The position numbers were made by a program, and so were the translations under genes. Positions 45,952-57,299 of a DNA stretch of 64,000 nt are shown one piece after another; position 1 is the first letter of the stretch, and each line of letters opens with the position of its first letter. The DNA comes from Saccharina japonica (lineage: Eukaryota > Sar > Phaeophyceae > Laminariales > Laminariaceae). The stretch covers positions 1 to 64,000 of the forward strand of contig MEHQ01001452.1 of NCBI GenBank assembly GCA_008828725.1, written 5' to 3'. Under the pieces are notes generated by a model, which had not been told where the DNA came from, searched no databases, and was given only the letters and a program-made list of their open reading frames with translations.

Positions 45952-48900
45952 TTGCCGATGAATTAGACATATACCGATAACGGAGAGAGCGACGGCTGTG
46001 CCTGCTGACTGCGGCAAAAATAACAAAATATATGTGATACACTAAACTTCACCCTGAGGGTCAGCTAGTGGGTAGTCTGCACGACACCCGTCAATGTTAC
46101 CCGGGACGGCCTGACAGTGAAACACGTTTACAAAACCGACGAAAAACATTGTTGTGCTACACGGTGTCAATGGTTTGCTGGGCTCGCTGCCCTGCGCTCT
46201 TCGTGCCACCCAACACACAGAACTGATTGAAGAACCCTTACACTTGTATTATATCTTTCAAATTGCTCAGTGTAACGGACGCTGAGCCACTGACGCAATC
46301 CGGCCGATATCGCAAAAACACGTATTTCGTCTTTGGTTATCAAGTCACTCTTTCTTGTTGACTAGTATTTGGTCTACAATAAACGAGTTTAGGTTCGCAT
46401 GGATATCCTATGGAAACCGTATTATATACAGATGAGGTCAAACCTATTTTATACAGATAACGTAGAATATGTATGTGGCGAAAGGCAATGCCGCCCTTTA
46501 CCTGTACACTCAGTCGGCGAAAAGGCGATGCCTGTGATTCCCTCTTTTTAGTGCATCGCTGAGGTTTTTAGTGTGGCGCAATAACAGTACTGCTGCATAC
46601 TTCACGGCCTATCCCGCACTCTGTTACATGTATGTTTGTTCCAGTGTTTTGTCCGTGTAGGTTTAACGTGTGTAAATTATTTTATGGAGACGCCATCTGG
46701 CTGCTGGACGTTTTGCAGCCCACCATTCCCCCCGTAGGTATTCCGCTAACCAAACAAACACTATTTAAGGTACCCTGACACCCCAAATTGACGTATGTAA
46801 CTGGTTGGTGTGTGCCAGCGGTCCATTCTCACTAGATACATATTTGTTTGTGTTTTTAAGTGTTGTCCAACTACGTTCACGCTAACCCTCGCCAGTCCCC
46901 ATTCTGAGTTGGACGCAGCATGATCTGGTAGTCCAGCAGCATCAAGTTCTCACCGCGCCGTCGAATTATCTCTTTGCTCTCTGTGTTTTCCCTCCTGAGC
47001 TGCCGCAGGAAGAGCACCGAACCAACGTTCAGTAGCAATGAGTCGTTGCTCTCATGACTCTTGCACTAAGCAAGCCTCCTTCAATTTGGAGGGCAGCCAT
47101 ACCGAGGTGTACTGCGAACAACATGCCGACTACGGCGTGGTGGACGTCATCAACTCACGGTGCTACCACGACACCTGCACGAAGAGGCCGAGCTGCAGTG
47201 TGGATGGTTGACAGACGGCGGGACACTGCAAACATCATGCCCACGATGGCATGGTGAACGCCGTGAGCAAGCCCTGCCCGCCTGACGTCAGCATGAAAAC
47301 GACGAACTTCAATTTTGAGGGTAGCATGACAAGTATCTGCCGAAAACCACATGCAGAGGAGGTACTGGTGGACGTTCGTAGCAAGCGTCGGTTTGATTAC
47401 TCATGTCCGAAGACAGCCAGCGTCAATGTGAACGTCAGCAGGACAGGGCAGTACTGCAGGCAAGATGCTGAGGAGGGTATGGTAAGCGACTCTTACAAAC
47501 ATTGCTTGCACGACTCCTGCACGTGGAGGCCGAGCTTTAATGTCGAGGGTAGCAAGACACCGGTGTACTGCAGGCAACACGCTGGACAGGGCATGGTGGG
47601 CATCAAACACAAACGTTGCTTGCACGACTCGTGCACGGTGATCCCTAACTTCAATGTGGAGGGTAGCAGGACGGGCTTGTTCTGCAGTCAACATGCTGAG
47701 GAAGGCATGGTGAACGTCTGTAACAAACGGTGCTTGCGTGACTCCTGCACGTTAAGCCCGAGCTTCAATGTCGAGGGTAGCAGGGTGGGCTTGTACTGCA
47801 GCCAACATGCTGAGGAGGGCATGGTGAACGTCTGTCGCAAACGTTGCTTGCACGACTCCTGCAGGTTAAGCCCGAGCTTCAATGTGGAGGGTAGCAGGGT
47901 GGGCTTGTACTGCAGCCAACATCCTAAGGAGGGCATGGTGAACGTCTGTCGCAAACGTTGCTTGCACGACTCCTGCACGGTGCACCCATCCTTCAATGTG
48001 GAGGGTAGCAGCCCAGGGGTGTTCTGCAGGAAGCATGCCGAGGAGGGAATGGTGAACGTCCATAGCAAACATTGGTTGCACGAGTCCTGCACGGTGAGGC
48101 CGAGCTTCAATGTCGAGGGCAGCAGAACGGGTTTGTACTGCAGGCAACATGCGGGACAGGGCATGGTGGACATCAAAAACAAACGGTGTTTACATGAATC
48201 CTGCACGAAGGGATCGACATTCAACTTCGAGAGCAGCAAGACGGCTGTGTACTGCAGGCAACATGCTCAAAAGGGCACGGTGAACGTTGTTAACAAGCGT
48301 TGCTCGCATGGCTCTTGCAACAAACGGCCGGCGTGGGGTGTACTGACCAAAGGTGTGGCCACCGCTTGCGCTTAGCATAAGACCCATATTTCGGGTGGTC
48401 CGGTGATCAACTTTGCAATGCCCTGCAAAGCAGCGGGATGTAGGAGAGAGTCTCGGTGGGGTCTGGAGGGGTGCCAGCCCAGCCACTGCGTTGATCACGG
48501 CCCCATCCAGGATGGCCTCGTCTGCACTTCTCAGTGTGGTCGGAGTAATAACCCTCGTCGTAGTCCATCGTACCGTGCAGTAAGGACCACCTCGTACGAC
48601 GTCAAGACTGAGTGTATGGTTTGACAGCTTGCGCATGGGACTAGATGATTTTCGTGTTGACAGCTGTATTTGCTCTTAAGTCATTGGATTCAAGCGGCAT
48701 ACCGCCTATTCCTCGCAAGCGGTCTGTAGGGGTTGCCATGGCATCTGCCGTATGGAAGTCAATGGAACAAGGTACGTAGCCTACCGCAAACATACGGTAC
48801 ACTGCTTGCCCTAGACTGATTTCCACAGTAGCAAGTTTGCAAACATATTTAGTTCTACGCGGTAGACTGTTGGCGGTGGTTTAGCCTTCGTCAGCGCCTG

Positions 48901-48960
48901 TTGCTTAGTCAGGGGTTATCGACGATCTTAAAAACAGATATTTCCGTAGTACAGCTGACT
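45690..48960. repeat. EsV-1-7 module block, copy 2
   Basis: Second copy of the block at 17930-21260, from TGTGTTGTTAATGGTAGG to the segment after GCTTAGTCAGGGGTTA. It is 38 codons shorter in the repeat-coding part. Confidence 0.8.
47038..48624 (+). pseudogene. EsV-1-7 domain gene copy with two in-frame stops
   Basis: The frame is preserved for 528 codons from the ATG at 47038 to the TGA at 48622-48624 and encodes 13 units of the C-X4-C-X16-C-X2-H-X12 repeat. Two codons are stops: TGA at 47209-47211, where the intact copy has a cysteine TGC, and TAG at 48373-48375, where the intact copy has CAG. Repeat 3 has lost both its second cysteine (CPPDVS) and its third-cysteine position, and repeat 10 begins with W instead of C. 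It has one repeat fewer than 19245-20945, and repeats match the other copy in a shuffled way. ATG at 47251 opens a 374-codon frame between the stops, so a shorter protein is conceivable. A young pseudogene is the simplest reading. Confidence 0.85.
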
Positions 48961-49640
48961 ACCTCTCTCTCAATAACTTTGTCTGCATACTTGGTAAGCT
49001 AGGAATATTCAACACGACAATGAGACCGGTGCTGCAACAAAATATCAGTTTGTTTGGTTGTTTTGTTCTCGTACAAACGTATCCCGAATACTCCAAACGG
49101 TGCTTTCCGATCTAAGCACCGCAGTGCCAGTCGAAAATCAGGGAAGGGGTACCCTGTATTCTGCACTCTTATCTCCACTTCTAAGTACTGATAAGAGCAT
49201 AGTGCTTGCGGTCGTACTCGTGCAATATTGTAGTGAAACGCGCAAGCGAGGAGCGCGAGCGTTTTCGTTTGGTTTGCCACAGAAAAAGATTCTTCGTAAC
49301 GGATCGTACGACGGTAGGGTGGCTTGTGGGTGGCTTGTTAGAGTTTTTTTCTGGAGTAATATGTATATATGTGTTATTCGACATTGTTTTCGACGACTTT
49401 TGTCAACCGAGCTCAACGTACACGGCACGTAGGCCAGCCCCGACGGCCTCTGTGGTATTGTCAGGTCCCCCTTCCTACTGATGACGGGGCGAAGAAGCGC
49501 TGCTGTAGATGTGGTACAGCAGTAGTAGTGATAGCACGTGCTGTTGATATGAGAAGCTCTGTTGGACACGTATCAGGTGCAGAATTTCCATCTTCAAATT
49601 TCCAGCTACCACATTATTTGACGTTTGAGTTTACTTCCCT
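48961..49640. repeat. Pre-array module block, copy 2
   Basis: Matches 23971-24930 without the 280-bp extra stretch found there. No conserved frame. Confidence 0.72.
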
Positions 49641-50489
49641 GAAGGTTTCCACGAAACGAAAGTAAAACACGCAAGTATATTGTATTTCCATGTTTTTTGT
49701 TTTCAACGAAGTAAAATATACTTCCACGAAATTGTGTTTTACCTCCATGGAAGTGGCAATTTACTTCTATGGTAGTTTTTTAGCTTCCATGAAATATGTG
49801 TACTTCCAGGTAATTAAATTGGAAGATTATGTTTTCTTCCTTGAAGTAAAACTTGGAAGCGAGGGCATGAAGTCACCCCCTGCTCCTAGTTCGTATACCG
49901 TCTGACCTAAAGTGGGCCCATCCTGATTACCAAAACGTGGACCTATTACAGACGGGATATCAAAAACCGTGCAAAGGGCAGCACGGACCCACACTGGACT
50001 TATCTAGTGGCCGAAGGCCCTCTTCGAACAACAACTTCGACGGCCCCATGCAACCACTTTTACTTCATGGAAGTAAATTCCGTTTACTTCCATGAACGTT
50101 TTCACATAATAAGTCAATTTACTTCAATGAAAGGTTTTTCACTTTCATGGAAGCAAACCGTTTTTGAAGTATGTTCACTTCCATGAAACTCTCAAAGGGA
50201 ATAACAAAGTTAAGGGAGTAAAATGTTACGTTTGTTTTTGGAAGTAAAAAACGTTCATGGACGTAAACGTTTACGTTCATGGAAGTAATAAAACTTCCAT
50301 GGAAGTGAACTTTCAAGTCCATGAAAGTAAAAAATATGTCATGGACAAGCAAGTACAGTAGTTCCATGAACCAGCCATGGAGAAAAACAAACGTTTCATA
50401 GAAGTAAAATGTACTACAGTACCATGGAAGCAAAACAACTTTCATGGAAGCACTTCCATGGAAGTGAAGGAAAGGAGAACATATATAAG
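49641..50489. repeat. CTTCCATGGAAG block, copy 2
   Basis: Same organisation as 24931-25890: motif array, 200-bp core (about 49860-50060), second array. The internal 105-bp duplication of copy 1 is absent. Several palindromes have decayed to half-sites. Confidence 0.78.
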
Positions 50490-50934
50490 TGGCAAACCCT
50501 CCAATTAGGTCGAATATCTGGTTGAAGAACTACTGTAGGAAACGGGCTACAAATCATTTACGCGTAGAGAGCGTTTAATGGTCAGACCGACAAGCCCAGG
50601 GAACAGCGATGCTGATGCTGCCCCCGTGTATCCTACTGCTGCTGCTGTTGCTGCTGTTCTGCCGGTTTTGTTGCTGCCGCCGCCACAGCTGCGCTTGGTT
50701 CTGTATGTCGATGATGTCCTGTTCTTCAAAAAGGAGTTAAACCGCACGCATGCGTAGATGTTCGTTCGTGCTTCATAGCTCAGCACAACAATCCGTGTAC
50801 GCCCAACACAATGCATTTGAAATTTGACTACTGCAGGTACTGAGGTCGCCGCTCCCACCAATCACTATATTGATAGAGTAGTACGCATGTGCATAGGGCA
50901 TTGAGTTGCGCCCTGGCCTCAACATTTCGTCCCA
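50490..50934. repeat. Trailing module block, copy 2 (truncated)
   Basis: Matches 6875-7300 and 25891-26290, then stops at the left end of the GACGGGA element copy 2. Confidence 0.78.
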
Positions 50935-53074
50935 GGACTATTATGGTGCCGCAGGCACCGTGTGGGACAGGACGGGAGCCTTTAGCCCGCCGCAGGCTGA
51001 CAAAATATGGGCTCCCGTTGTCAATCGGACGGGATCCCATCGTCGGTTTTTCTGCTCCCGTTGTGACGGGATTGGACGGGACAATTTTCGTCTATACGAG
51101 ACGGGAAGATGGGTTTTTTCATTGATAGGGACGGGATCGGAATCGAATATGGTTCCGATCTTTCAGACGGGATGGGATGGCACTATCACGTTTTATAGTG
51201 GGACGGGAAACAATGGGAAAATTGCCATTGTCGATGGGAAAGACAACGGGAAAGCCCAACAGGAAAATTGCTAGTATCGATGGGAAAGACAATAGGAAGC
51301 CCACTGGGGATATGTGGGACGTTGTCAACAGGACATAGATGCTCAACTGGACGCAATACAGGACCGGCCCGCTCATAAGAAACCAGAAATCGGGCTTAGG
51401 GCCCGTATTAACGAGTATGAAATAAATTCAATTTGGAAAAAATAAAATTCAAATACGCTTTTAATTGGTCAACACACGCACCAGCATCAAAGATTAGGAT
51501 CTTGGAGTCTAATCAATTTGAATTGGACGAAAAAACCAAGAAGGTCCCAGGACCTTCTTTTCCAAATAATTCAAATCAAATTGAGGAGTTGGCCCGACTT
51601 GGACCGGCATGTCCACGGTGGGCAAACGCCCCCGGTACAATCTGGTCATTTCTTGGTGGCATCGATGACCACGACCGAGGCGACAACACGTGAACCACAA
51701 CCCGAGGCCACCGGGACAACAGCCGCGCCCACGCCTATAGACCATAGCACAGCGTACCCCGGCGGTGGCGCCTCAAAACCAATCATGGCGGTCGCAATCC
51801 CAACTTTTCAACCAGCTCGATGCTCCAACCCGATCAAAAACCGAGCGATCGACCCAAAAACAGCATGATACGCTCAAGACTTCGATAACAACATCGCCGC
51901 CCCTGTCTCGCCCGTGGCGTTCCAGGGATCCCTACGCCCACCCAGGAGACCCTGAGAGCGATAGCTTCCTAGCCTGGGCGGTCAAAAGAAAAAGTATGCT
52001 GGCGGCGGCGCGCACGCGTCGACGCATGCTTTCCCTCTCGTCTCCTCTCGTCGATTTTTTTCACCTGGGCGCTGTGACGCATGCTGCGTTTTTTCGATTT
52101 CATAAATATTTGAACGAGCAATTCACTATTCCCCATAGGACGCAAACCAGTTTTTTTTTGCGAAATCACATTCAAATAGGATTTTATTTTCCAAATTGAA
52201 TTTTTGCTGTCTTCGTTAAGATGGGCCCTTAGGTTGACTTTCTTATTTGAGAAAGGAATGTGTCCGACGCTAACTTCAGTATAATAGCTGTCGACTTTCT
52301 TATTTCCCCCGTCATGTTTAGGCTGAGTTACTTGTAGGGCACTTTCTTATGAGAGGGCCGGTAGTGTACTTCCAAATCCCTGACGTCTGCTTGTTTCTTC
52401 CAACGCCTGCACCCATCTTATTCACGGGAGTACCGCCGATCAAAAATGACCGACTGGGCGGTGCCGGAGGCTCAGCAGCCGAGCCGCCACCGGTTGATTC
52501 CGCCATGAGGAACGTGTGTGTGGCGCATGTGTGGTGCGTCTCTCTCGAAAAGTGAAAAATAAATGAAAACAAAATGGGAGAGCGACGGTGTACCACAAAA
52601 AATAAATATTCAAATCCAAAATTAATATCCAACTTCCACTGAAACTGCGAAACTACACGTGAATGGGAAGTGCTAATGGGAGATTTGGGAGGTTGAGTGG
52701 GAAGCGCAAATGGGAGGAATATGGGAAGTGAAAATGGAAGCAGCATGTCCACAATAATGGTCATGGGGAAGGGAATACGTGCGGTAATAGTAGGACGGGA
52801 AGCAAGTGGGACGGGAGAAAGTATCCCGCCAACGGAACTGGAAGTGATGGGACGGGAGAAAGTATCCGACGATGGGATGGGAAGCAAGGTGGGGACGGGA
52901 GGACGGGAGGATACTAATTCGGCCATAAGGGAAGGAAATGGGTAGGAGAAACATCATGGGATGGGACGGGAGGTCGTGGACGGGAGACATTTCACGATGG
53001 AACGGGACGGGAATACCCGTCTCGTGCCGTTCCATTTGGGAATTCCCGTCCCGTTGACACTCTCATGATAGTCC
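50935..53074. mobile_element. GACGGGA-array element, copy 2
   Basis: Left end GGACTATTATGGTGCC, right end CATGATAGTCC, giving an 11-bp inverted repeat with one mismatch. Internal arrays and the central LPTPAPILFTG segment match copy 1. It carries a nested 1-kb insertion at 51359-52366. The right flank (leading module block) is the same as for copy 1, so this insertion predates the split of modules 2 and 3; module 1 lacks it at 7861-7890. Confidence 0.7.
51359..52366. mobile_element. Nested 1.0-kb element with TA target duplication
   Basis: The undisturbed site is in copy 1 at about 38380 (CGCAATACTTCC). Here TA at 51357-51358 and 52367-52368 flank an insertion whose ends are CAGGACCGGCCCGCTCATAA and, from the right, CACTACCGGCCCTCTCATAA. 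The right end has the CACTA start of En/Spm elements, but a 2-bp TA duplication is atypical for that family. Overlapping frames (51518-51868, 51765-52199) are Thr/Pro-rich and unrecognised. Its right end resembles about 26875-26965 in the dimer. Confidence 0.68.
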
Positions 53075-53367
53075 TTGACTTTGTGCCGCCAATTCCAGTT
53101 GTTTCTAAACTGTATGGCGGGATTATACGGGGGTAGGGGATCGGTTTTCCCTCGCTGATGCAGTAGCCTTGACGGGGCGCATGAATTATTATATTGGATA
53201 AAGACTGAGAACCGGGAAATGAAAAGTGATGTACTTCCTGGCATATCGACCGCTTGATAGTGAGGTGTGATTCCAGCAATGTACCGCACTGTAGGCTGCT
53301 GACTCGAGCAGCTCAACTCGCTGAGGAGGAGAGAGACGGCAACAACAGCAGAAGAAGGGACACAACA

Positions 53368-53868
53368 ATGGATGATATGGACGGCACAGCAGCAGATGCA
53401 CCACCACCACCGCCGCCGCCACCACCACCAACGCCACCAACACCAACACTAACACCAACACCAACACCAACACCAACACAAACACCAACACCAACACCAA
53501 CACAAACACAAACACCAACACCAACACCAACACAAACACCGCCAGCGGCAGCAGTAGGGAGCGGGCGAAGCGACCTTCAGCTTGACAGTGCTACCGGCGC
53601 ACTCAGTGGATTTGCCGATGAAGCTGGCGGAGCTGGGGCATCAGCTACTTCTGTGTCGGACCCAAGGCGCGAGCCAAGTGCTCAGTACGAACATGGCGGG
53701 CAATCTGCGGTTGGGAGGTCTGCTAGCAGCGCGAAGCGCAAGCAAAAAAACTTCGCGTGTCTGAAGAGGTGCAGCCAGTGCTCCCGAAAGCAAGACGACT
53801 GTCGCCAGAGAAGAAAGCTTTGCCCTGGATCGACGAAGTGCGGCGGTGGGCCTGCGCGAGCCACATGA
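53368..53868 (+). CDS. Hypothetical Pro/Thr-rich protein with Cys-rich basic tail
   Basis: The frame is open from 53254; I prefer the ATG at 53368 (context ACAACAATGG, good for eukaryotes), giving about 166 residues. After MDDMDGTAAD comes poly-Pro, then 45 residues of PTPTQT repeats encoded by an ACACCA microsatellite (53430-53545). A Gly/Ser/Ala segment follows, and a basic tail with several cysteines (CLKRCSQCSRKQDDCRQRRKLC). A second frame (53757-53957) overlaps the tail and looks equally protein-like (PWIDEVRRWACASHMKGKD), so a frameshift or splice may join parts. No family recognised. Being inside a mobile element, it could be an element protein. Confidence 0.3.
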   Translation: MDDMDGTAADAPPPPPPPPPPTPPTPTLTPTPTPTPTQTPTPTPTQTQTPTPTPTQTPPAAAVGSGRSDLQLDSATGALSGFADEAGGAGASATSVSDPRREPSAQYEHGGQSAVGRSASSAKRKQKNFACLKRCSQCSRKQDDCRQRRKLCPGSTKCGGGPARAT

Positions 53869-53957
53869 AAGGCAAAGACCGCTTGAATGCTGGCTGGGAC
53901 CTCAAGTGCTGTGTACACAACGACATACCGAGCGGCGGATGCGACTGTGTAAAGTGA

Positions 53958-55249
53958 GTGCTTGCGCCCGAAGTATCTCTCAGATGAGCTTACAGCTCTA
54001 CTCTGCCGTTGAGACAGGAACCCAGTCTACTACAAATATACAGAAGTACATAATATACTGCATACGCAAGGCGTACGAGGTATACCAGGTACCAGGCACT
54101 GCTGCTGCTGCTGCTGCTGCTGTTGTACCTGTATTTTGAAAGCAAGAAGATTCTTTCTCGTACCTCGTACATACCTCGTATCGTCTGTACGAAGCTGCGT
54201 TGACATCAAAAAGGGGCAAAACGACTGGTTGCTATGGATGTGCTAACGGTCGGTTCAGTGGTACGAGTACACACCCCGTGAGCCCGTGCGGTCGACATCT
54301 ATCAGAGGAGTGCTCTCGGGTTTTCACTCGTATTTGTACGTGAGATAGATGCGGTTTTTGCGATACATGCAACAAACAACAAACAACAAACGCTGAAAAC
54401 GGTTGATGTGTCCCCATAATGTATACCCGGTACCCGCTACCCACCAGGTAATGTAGTTGATGAGTGATGAGGGTACGCAAAATAAGACCTCGAGCCTCAA
54501 CGCCAAATTGACGTGTGTTAGGGTTTATTCTCTAAGACGGTGTAGTCGTGATTGATGATGACTATCATTGTAACTCCCATCAATCCTGAACTACTGCTGC
54601 AGTACCGGATACTACTATGGAGATGACTATATAGTATCGTTACAATCGACCATCGTTTTCGTCATTGTGCTGACTGCTGTGTTACTTTTGTGTTGATTCA
54701 ACCCCCCCCCAGGTGCCGAACGAAGCGTAGAAAGGCAAACGGCCAGCCGGCTGGGAGGGTTAATGGGCGAGGGCACGGATCAAGGGGGCAGGGACACCAG
54801 GCTAGTGGTCGATTGCCTTCAACGCTGCGCAAGAAGCATGAGGACGTTTTGTCATTTTGCCGCAAGAACAAAGGTCGGACTACACGACTCTATCGGTGTG
54901 CACCTCTTCTGCCCAGAACAGGGTGGTGACCGCGGTGGATATCCATTCAAACCGTAGCTCCTGCTCGCAGAGCGACTGCCATGAGTGAGTTTGCACAATG
55001 CTTATGGAATATTATTGCACCGCACTTCCCTCATTTCGTTGTTCGTTCAGTCGACAGTGCCTCCTGGTATCTAACGCCAGGTACGTTTACGCACAGGCTA
55101 TCCGCGTTGTTTTTGCTACTGATCTACTCTGCCGTGTTCTCGGTTGACTTGATTTCGTTGTTCCACAGCATTGATAAAATGCACAGTGTTGTTTTACCCT
55201 GTGCTCCGATAGCCGTCATTTTCCGGTAAACGCTGTACTGTACGTACCC
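53958..55249. other. No recognised gene inside the 5.6-kb insertion
   Basis: Short frames only (up to 97 codons), a CTG run at 54099-54123 and an AAACAAC repeat near 54370. The frames at 54690-54929 and 54981-55229 have protein-like composition but no recognisable motif. Confidence 0.4.
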
Positions 55250-55918
55250 GTGGTACTTCCTTTATACCTCCGTTTGAAGTCACGTCGTTTCCCGCGAGAA
55301 CACCGAGTTACTGGATCTCGGCTCTTGCCGTCAAGTTGTTTCGGTTGGTACTTGAACCACGGTACCGTCGTGATACCGACCGGCGCTATGGGTGTTGTAG
55401 GATACCAGTTGTCCATAGCGAAGCAATCGTCGACTGATCGGCGCGGTCCTATGTTAGATGTGACTGACGTGCTGTTTGGCGCTGAGCAGGTGTGTCTACG
55501 CCGTGCTGATTATCCCAGGTCCCAAGGGTGCGCGCGGATCGGAATCCCAAACACCCCACTACCCCCGCCCCCCTATACTGGAGGGGATTTTTTGTTTTTG
55601 TGTTTTCGTGTGTTTTTTGTTGGTCTCACACACCTGCAACGCTGCTCTATGCACGTGTGTCTAGCGTCTAATACTGCTAGGCTTTGGGTGTACACTGTGT
55701 ACACAATGGTTTATACAAACATACTGTACAATGAATGTGTTGATACTGTCCGGAGGGTGGGAGTTGGGGAATCGCCACCACACTCGCCACACGAGCCACT
55801 CGTAACAAGATACAATATTGAAAAACAGAAACGCTGGATGGTGTTGTATTGTCTAGAAGGCCTTGCCTTCCCTTGGGAATGCGGAGACGATTCACCAACA
55901 TCCCCTGCTATTGGTTAA
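55250..55918 (+). CDS. Unrecognised 222-codon ORF in the 5.6-kb insertion
   Basis: The frame runs through three kinds of DNA: a first part with ordinary composition (IPTGAMGVVGYQLSIAK, LDVTDVLFGAEQVCLRRADYP), a middle that is Phe/Val-rich and follows a C run, and an end lying in the first unit of the 175-bp satellite. Because the last part is satellite, the full frame is unlikely to be a natural protein; only the first 80 or so codons could be a coding remnant. No domain recognised. Confidence 0.18.
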   Translation: MVLPLYLRLKSRRFPREHRVTGSRLLPSSCFGWYLNHGTVVIPTGAMGVVGYQLSIAKQSSTDRRGPMLDVTDVLFGAEQVCLRRADYPRSQGCARIGIPNTPLPPPPYTGGDFLFLCFRVFFVGLTHLQRCSMHVCLASNTARLWVYTVYTMVYTNILYNECVDTVRRVGVGESPPHSPHEPLVTRYNIEKQKRWMVLYCLEGLAFPWECGDDSPTSPAIG

Positions 55919-55981
55919 TATAGGTTTCAGTATGGAGTTCGTTTATTTAGGAAATAGTATGGTACTGCGGTTTATGGATGG

Positions 55982-56323
55982 TGTGAGGGTAATACCTGCT
56001 GAGCTATAGGGGTAAAAGATCGATCAATTACCCAGCCCAGGGTAATCCTTATAACACTCTCCCCCCTTCTGAGCGGCGGGATATTCGGGACGTCGGTACC
56101 GTATACGGCCGTACGTTGACCTACCCGCTTCGATTCAATACCTGGGGAACCAGGGAGACGTGTTTTTTAGGGACGCCCGCGCAAGCGTTTCTATGAAAGA
56201 AGCGTTCGAAGTGAGATTCGAACCCGTGTTATCGACGACGTCAAAATGTGAGGGTGGTTCCTGCTGAGCTATAGGGGTAAAAAGATCGACCAATTACCCA
56301 GCCCAGGGTAATCCTTATAACAA
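55982..56323 (-). mobile_element. 342-bp miniature LTR element (TRIM/SMART type)
   Basis: Terminal direct repeats of 75 bp (55982-56056) and 77 bp (56247-56323) differ at a few positions, start TG and end CA. They are flanked by ATGG on both sides (55978-55981, 56324-56327), and neighbouring satellite units show the site without the insertion. On the minus strand the purine tract AGAAGGGGGGAGAG directly precedes the 3' repeat (55982-56056), which sets the orientation. The internal part is only 190 bp, so it encodes nothing and depends on another retrotransposon. On the minus strand a tRNA-like pair of boxes lies in the 5' repeat and just after it. Confidence 0.82.
56205..56279 (-). pseudogene. 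tRNA-like sequence with A and B boxes
   Basis: The minus strand reads TAGCTCAGCAGG (complement of 56260-56271), a perfect A box, and GGTTCGAATCT (complement of 56214-56224), a near-perfect B box, about 36 bp apart as in tRNA genes. D, T and acceptor stems do not pair properly, so it is not a functional tRNA. The A box also occurs in the other LTR (55995-56006), where the B box is missing. It could be a pol III promoter, a relic of the primer tRNA, or an insertion near a tRNA pseudogene. Confidence 0.5.
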
Positions 56324-57299
56324 TGGTCTGACTTCGTTTATAACCCTAAGCTAAGCAGAAACGCTGGGTGGTGTTGTATTGTCTCGAAGGCCTTGCCTAC
56401 CCTTGAGAATGCGGGGACGATTCACCAACATCCCCTGCTATTGGTTAATATAAGTTTTAGTATGGAGTTGGTTTATATAGGAAATAGTATGGTACTGCGG
56501 TTTATGGATGGTCTGACTTCGTTTATAACCCTAAGCAGAAACGCTAGGTGGTGTTATATTGTCTACAAGGCCTCGGGAATGCGGGGACGATTCACCAACA
56601 TCCCCTACTATTGGATTATATAGGTTTTAGTATTGATTAGGTTTATATAGGAAATAGTATGGTACTGCGGTTTATGGATGATCTGATTTCGTTTATAACC
56701 CTAAGCAGAAACGCTGGGTGGTGTTGTATTGTCTAGATGGCCTTGCCTACCCAAGGGAATGCGGGGACGATTCACCAACATCCCCTGCTATTGATTGATA
56801 AAGGTTTTAGTATGGAGTTTTTTATATTGGAAATAGTATGGTACTGCGGTGTATGGATGGTGTGATTTCGCTTATATAGGATTTAGTATGGTATGTACCC
56901 CCCTATACGCCGGAGGGTGCCTAAATCAAAATTTTGACACCCCCCCCCCTATATTTGGTTTCCCAAAAATAAAATTTGGAGTGTGGTGTCAGATTGTGTT
57001 TTTTTTCGTGCACCCTTGCTGGTCCAATTGTATTTTCGTTGCAGGATATCAACCATGTCTCATGGGCGTCGCCAGACTTTGGCGGAAAACGAGGACGTGC
57101 GCCGTCCTGCTTCGAGCGTTTGCAGGCATGCAAGAGTGGCCTTTCGGTTTTTAAGAGAGGGGCGCGCTAAGAAGACAACCCAGTGGTGGTTGGAGGCCAG
57201 AGGGTAATGAGCGATCTAGTGGAAGCATCCGGACGGCTGAAGAGAAGAAATACCTGTTGGGTTCAACGGGTAGGGTCTGACCTCAATACCCGCGGATAT

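Larger units (their letters stand above)
55821..56860. repeat. Satellite of about 175 bp, four units
   Basis: Units start at GCAGAAACGCT (55825, 56355, 56533, 56703) and share ATTCACCAACATCCCCTGCT and GGAAATAGTATGGTACTGCGG. The spacing of the last three is 170-178 bp; the first gap is longer because a 342-bp LTR element sits in it. The motif TATATAGGAWWTAGTATGG is the reverse complement of the 39-bp repeat core at 40173. Confidence 0.88.

Noticed and set aside
56205-56279. Functional tRNA gene
   Set aside because: A and B boxes are good but the acceptor and T stems do not pair and the D stem is incomplete.
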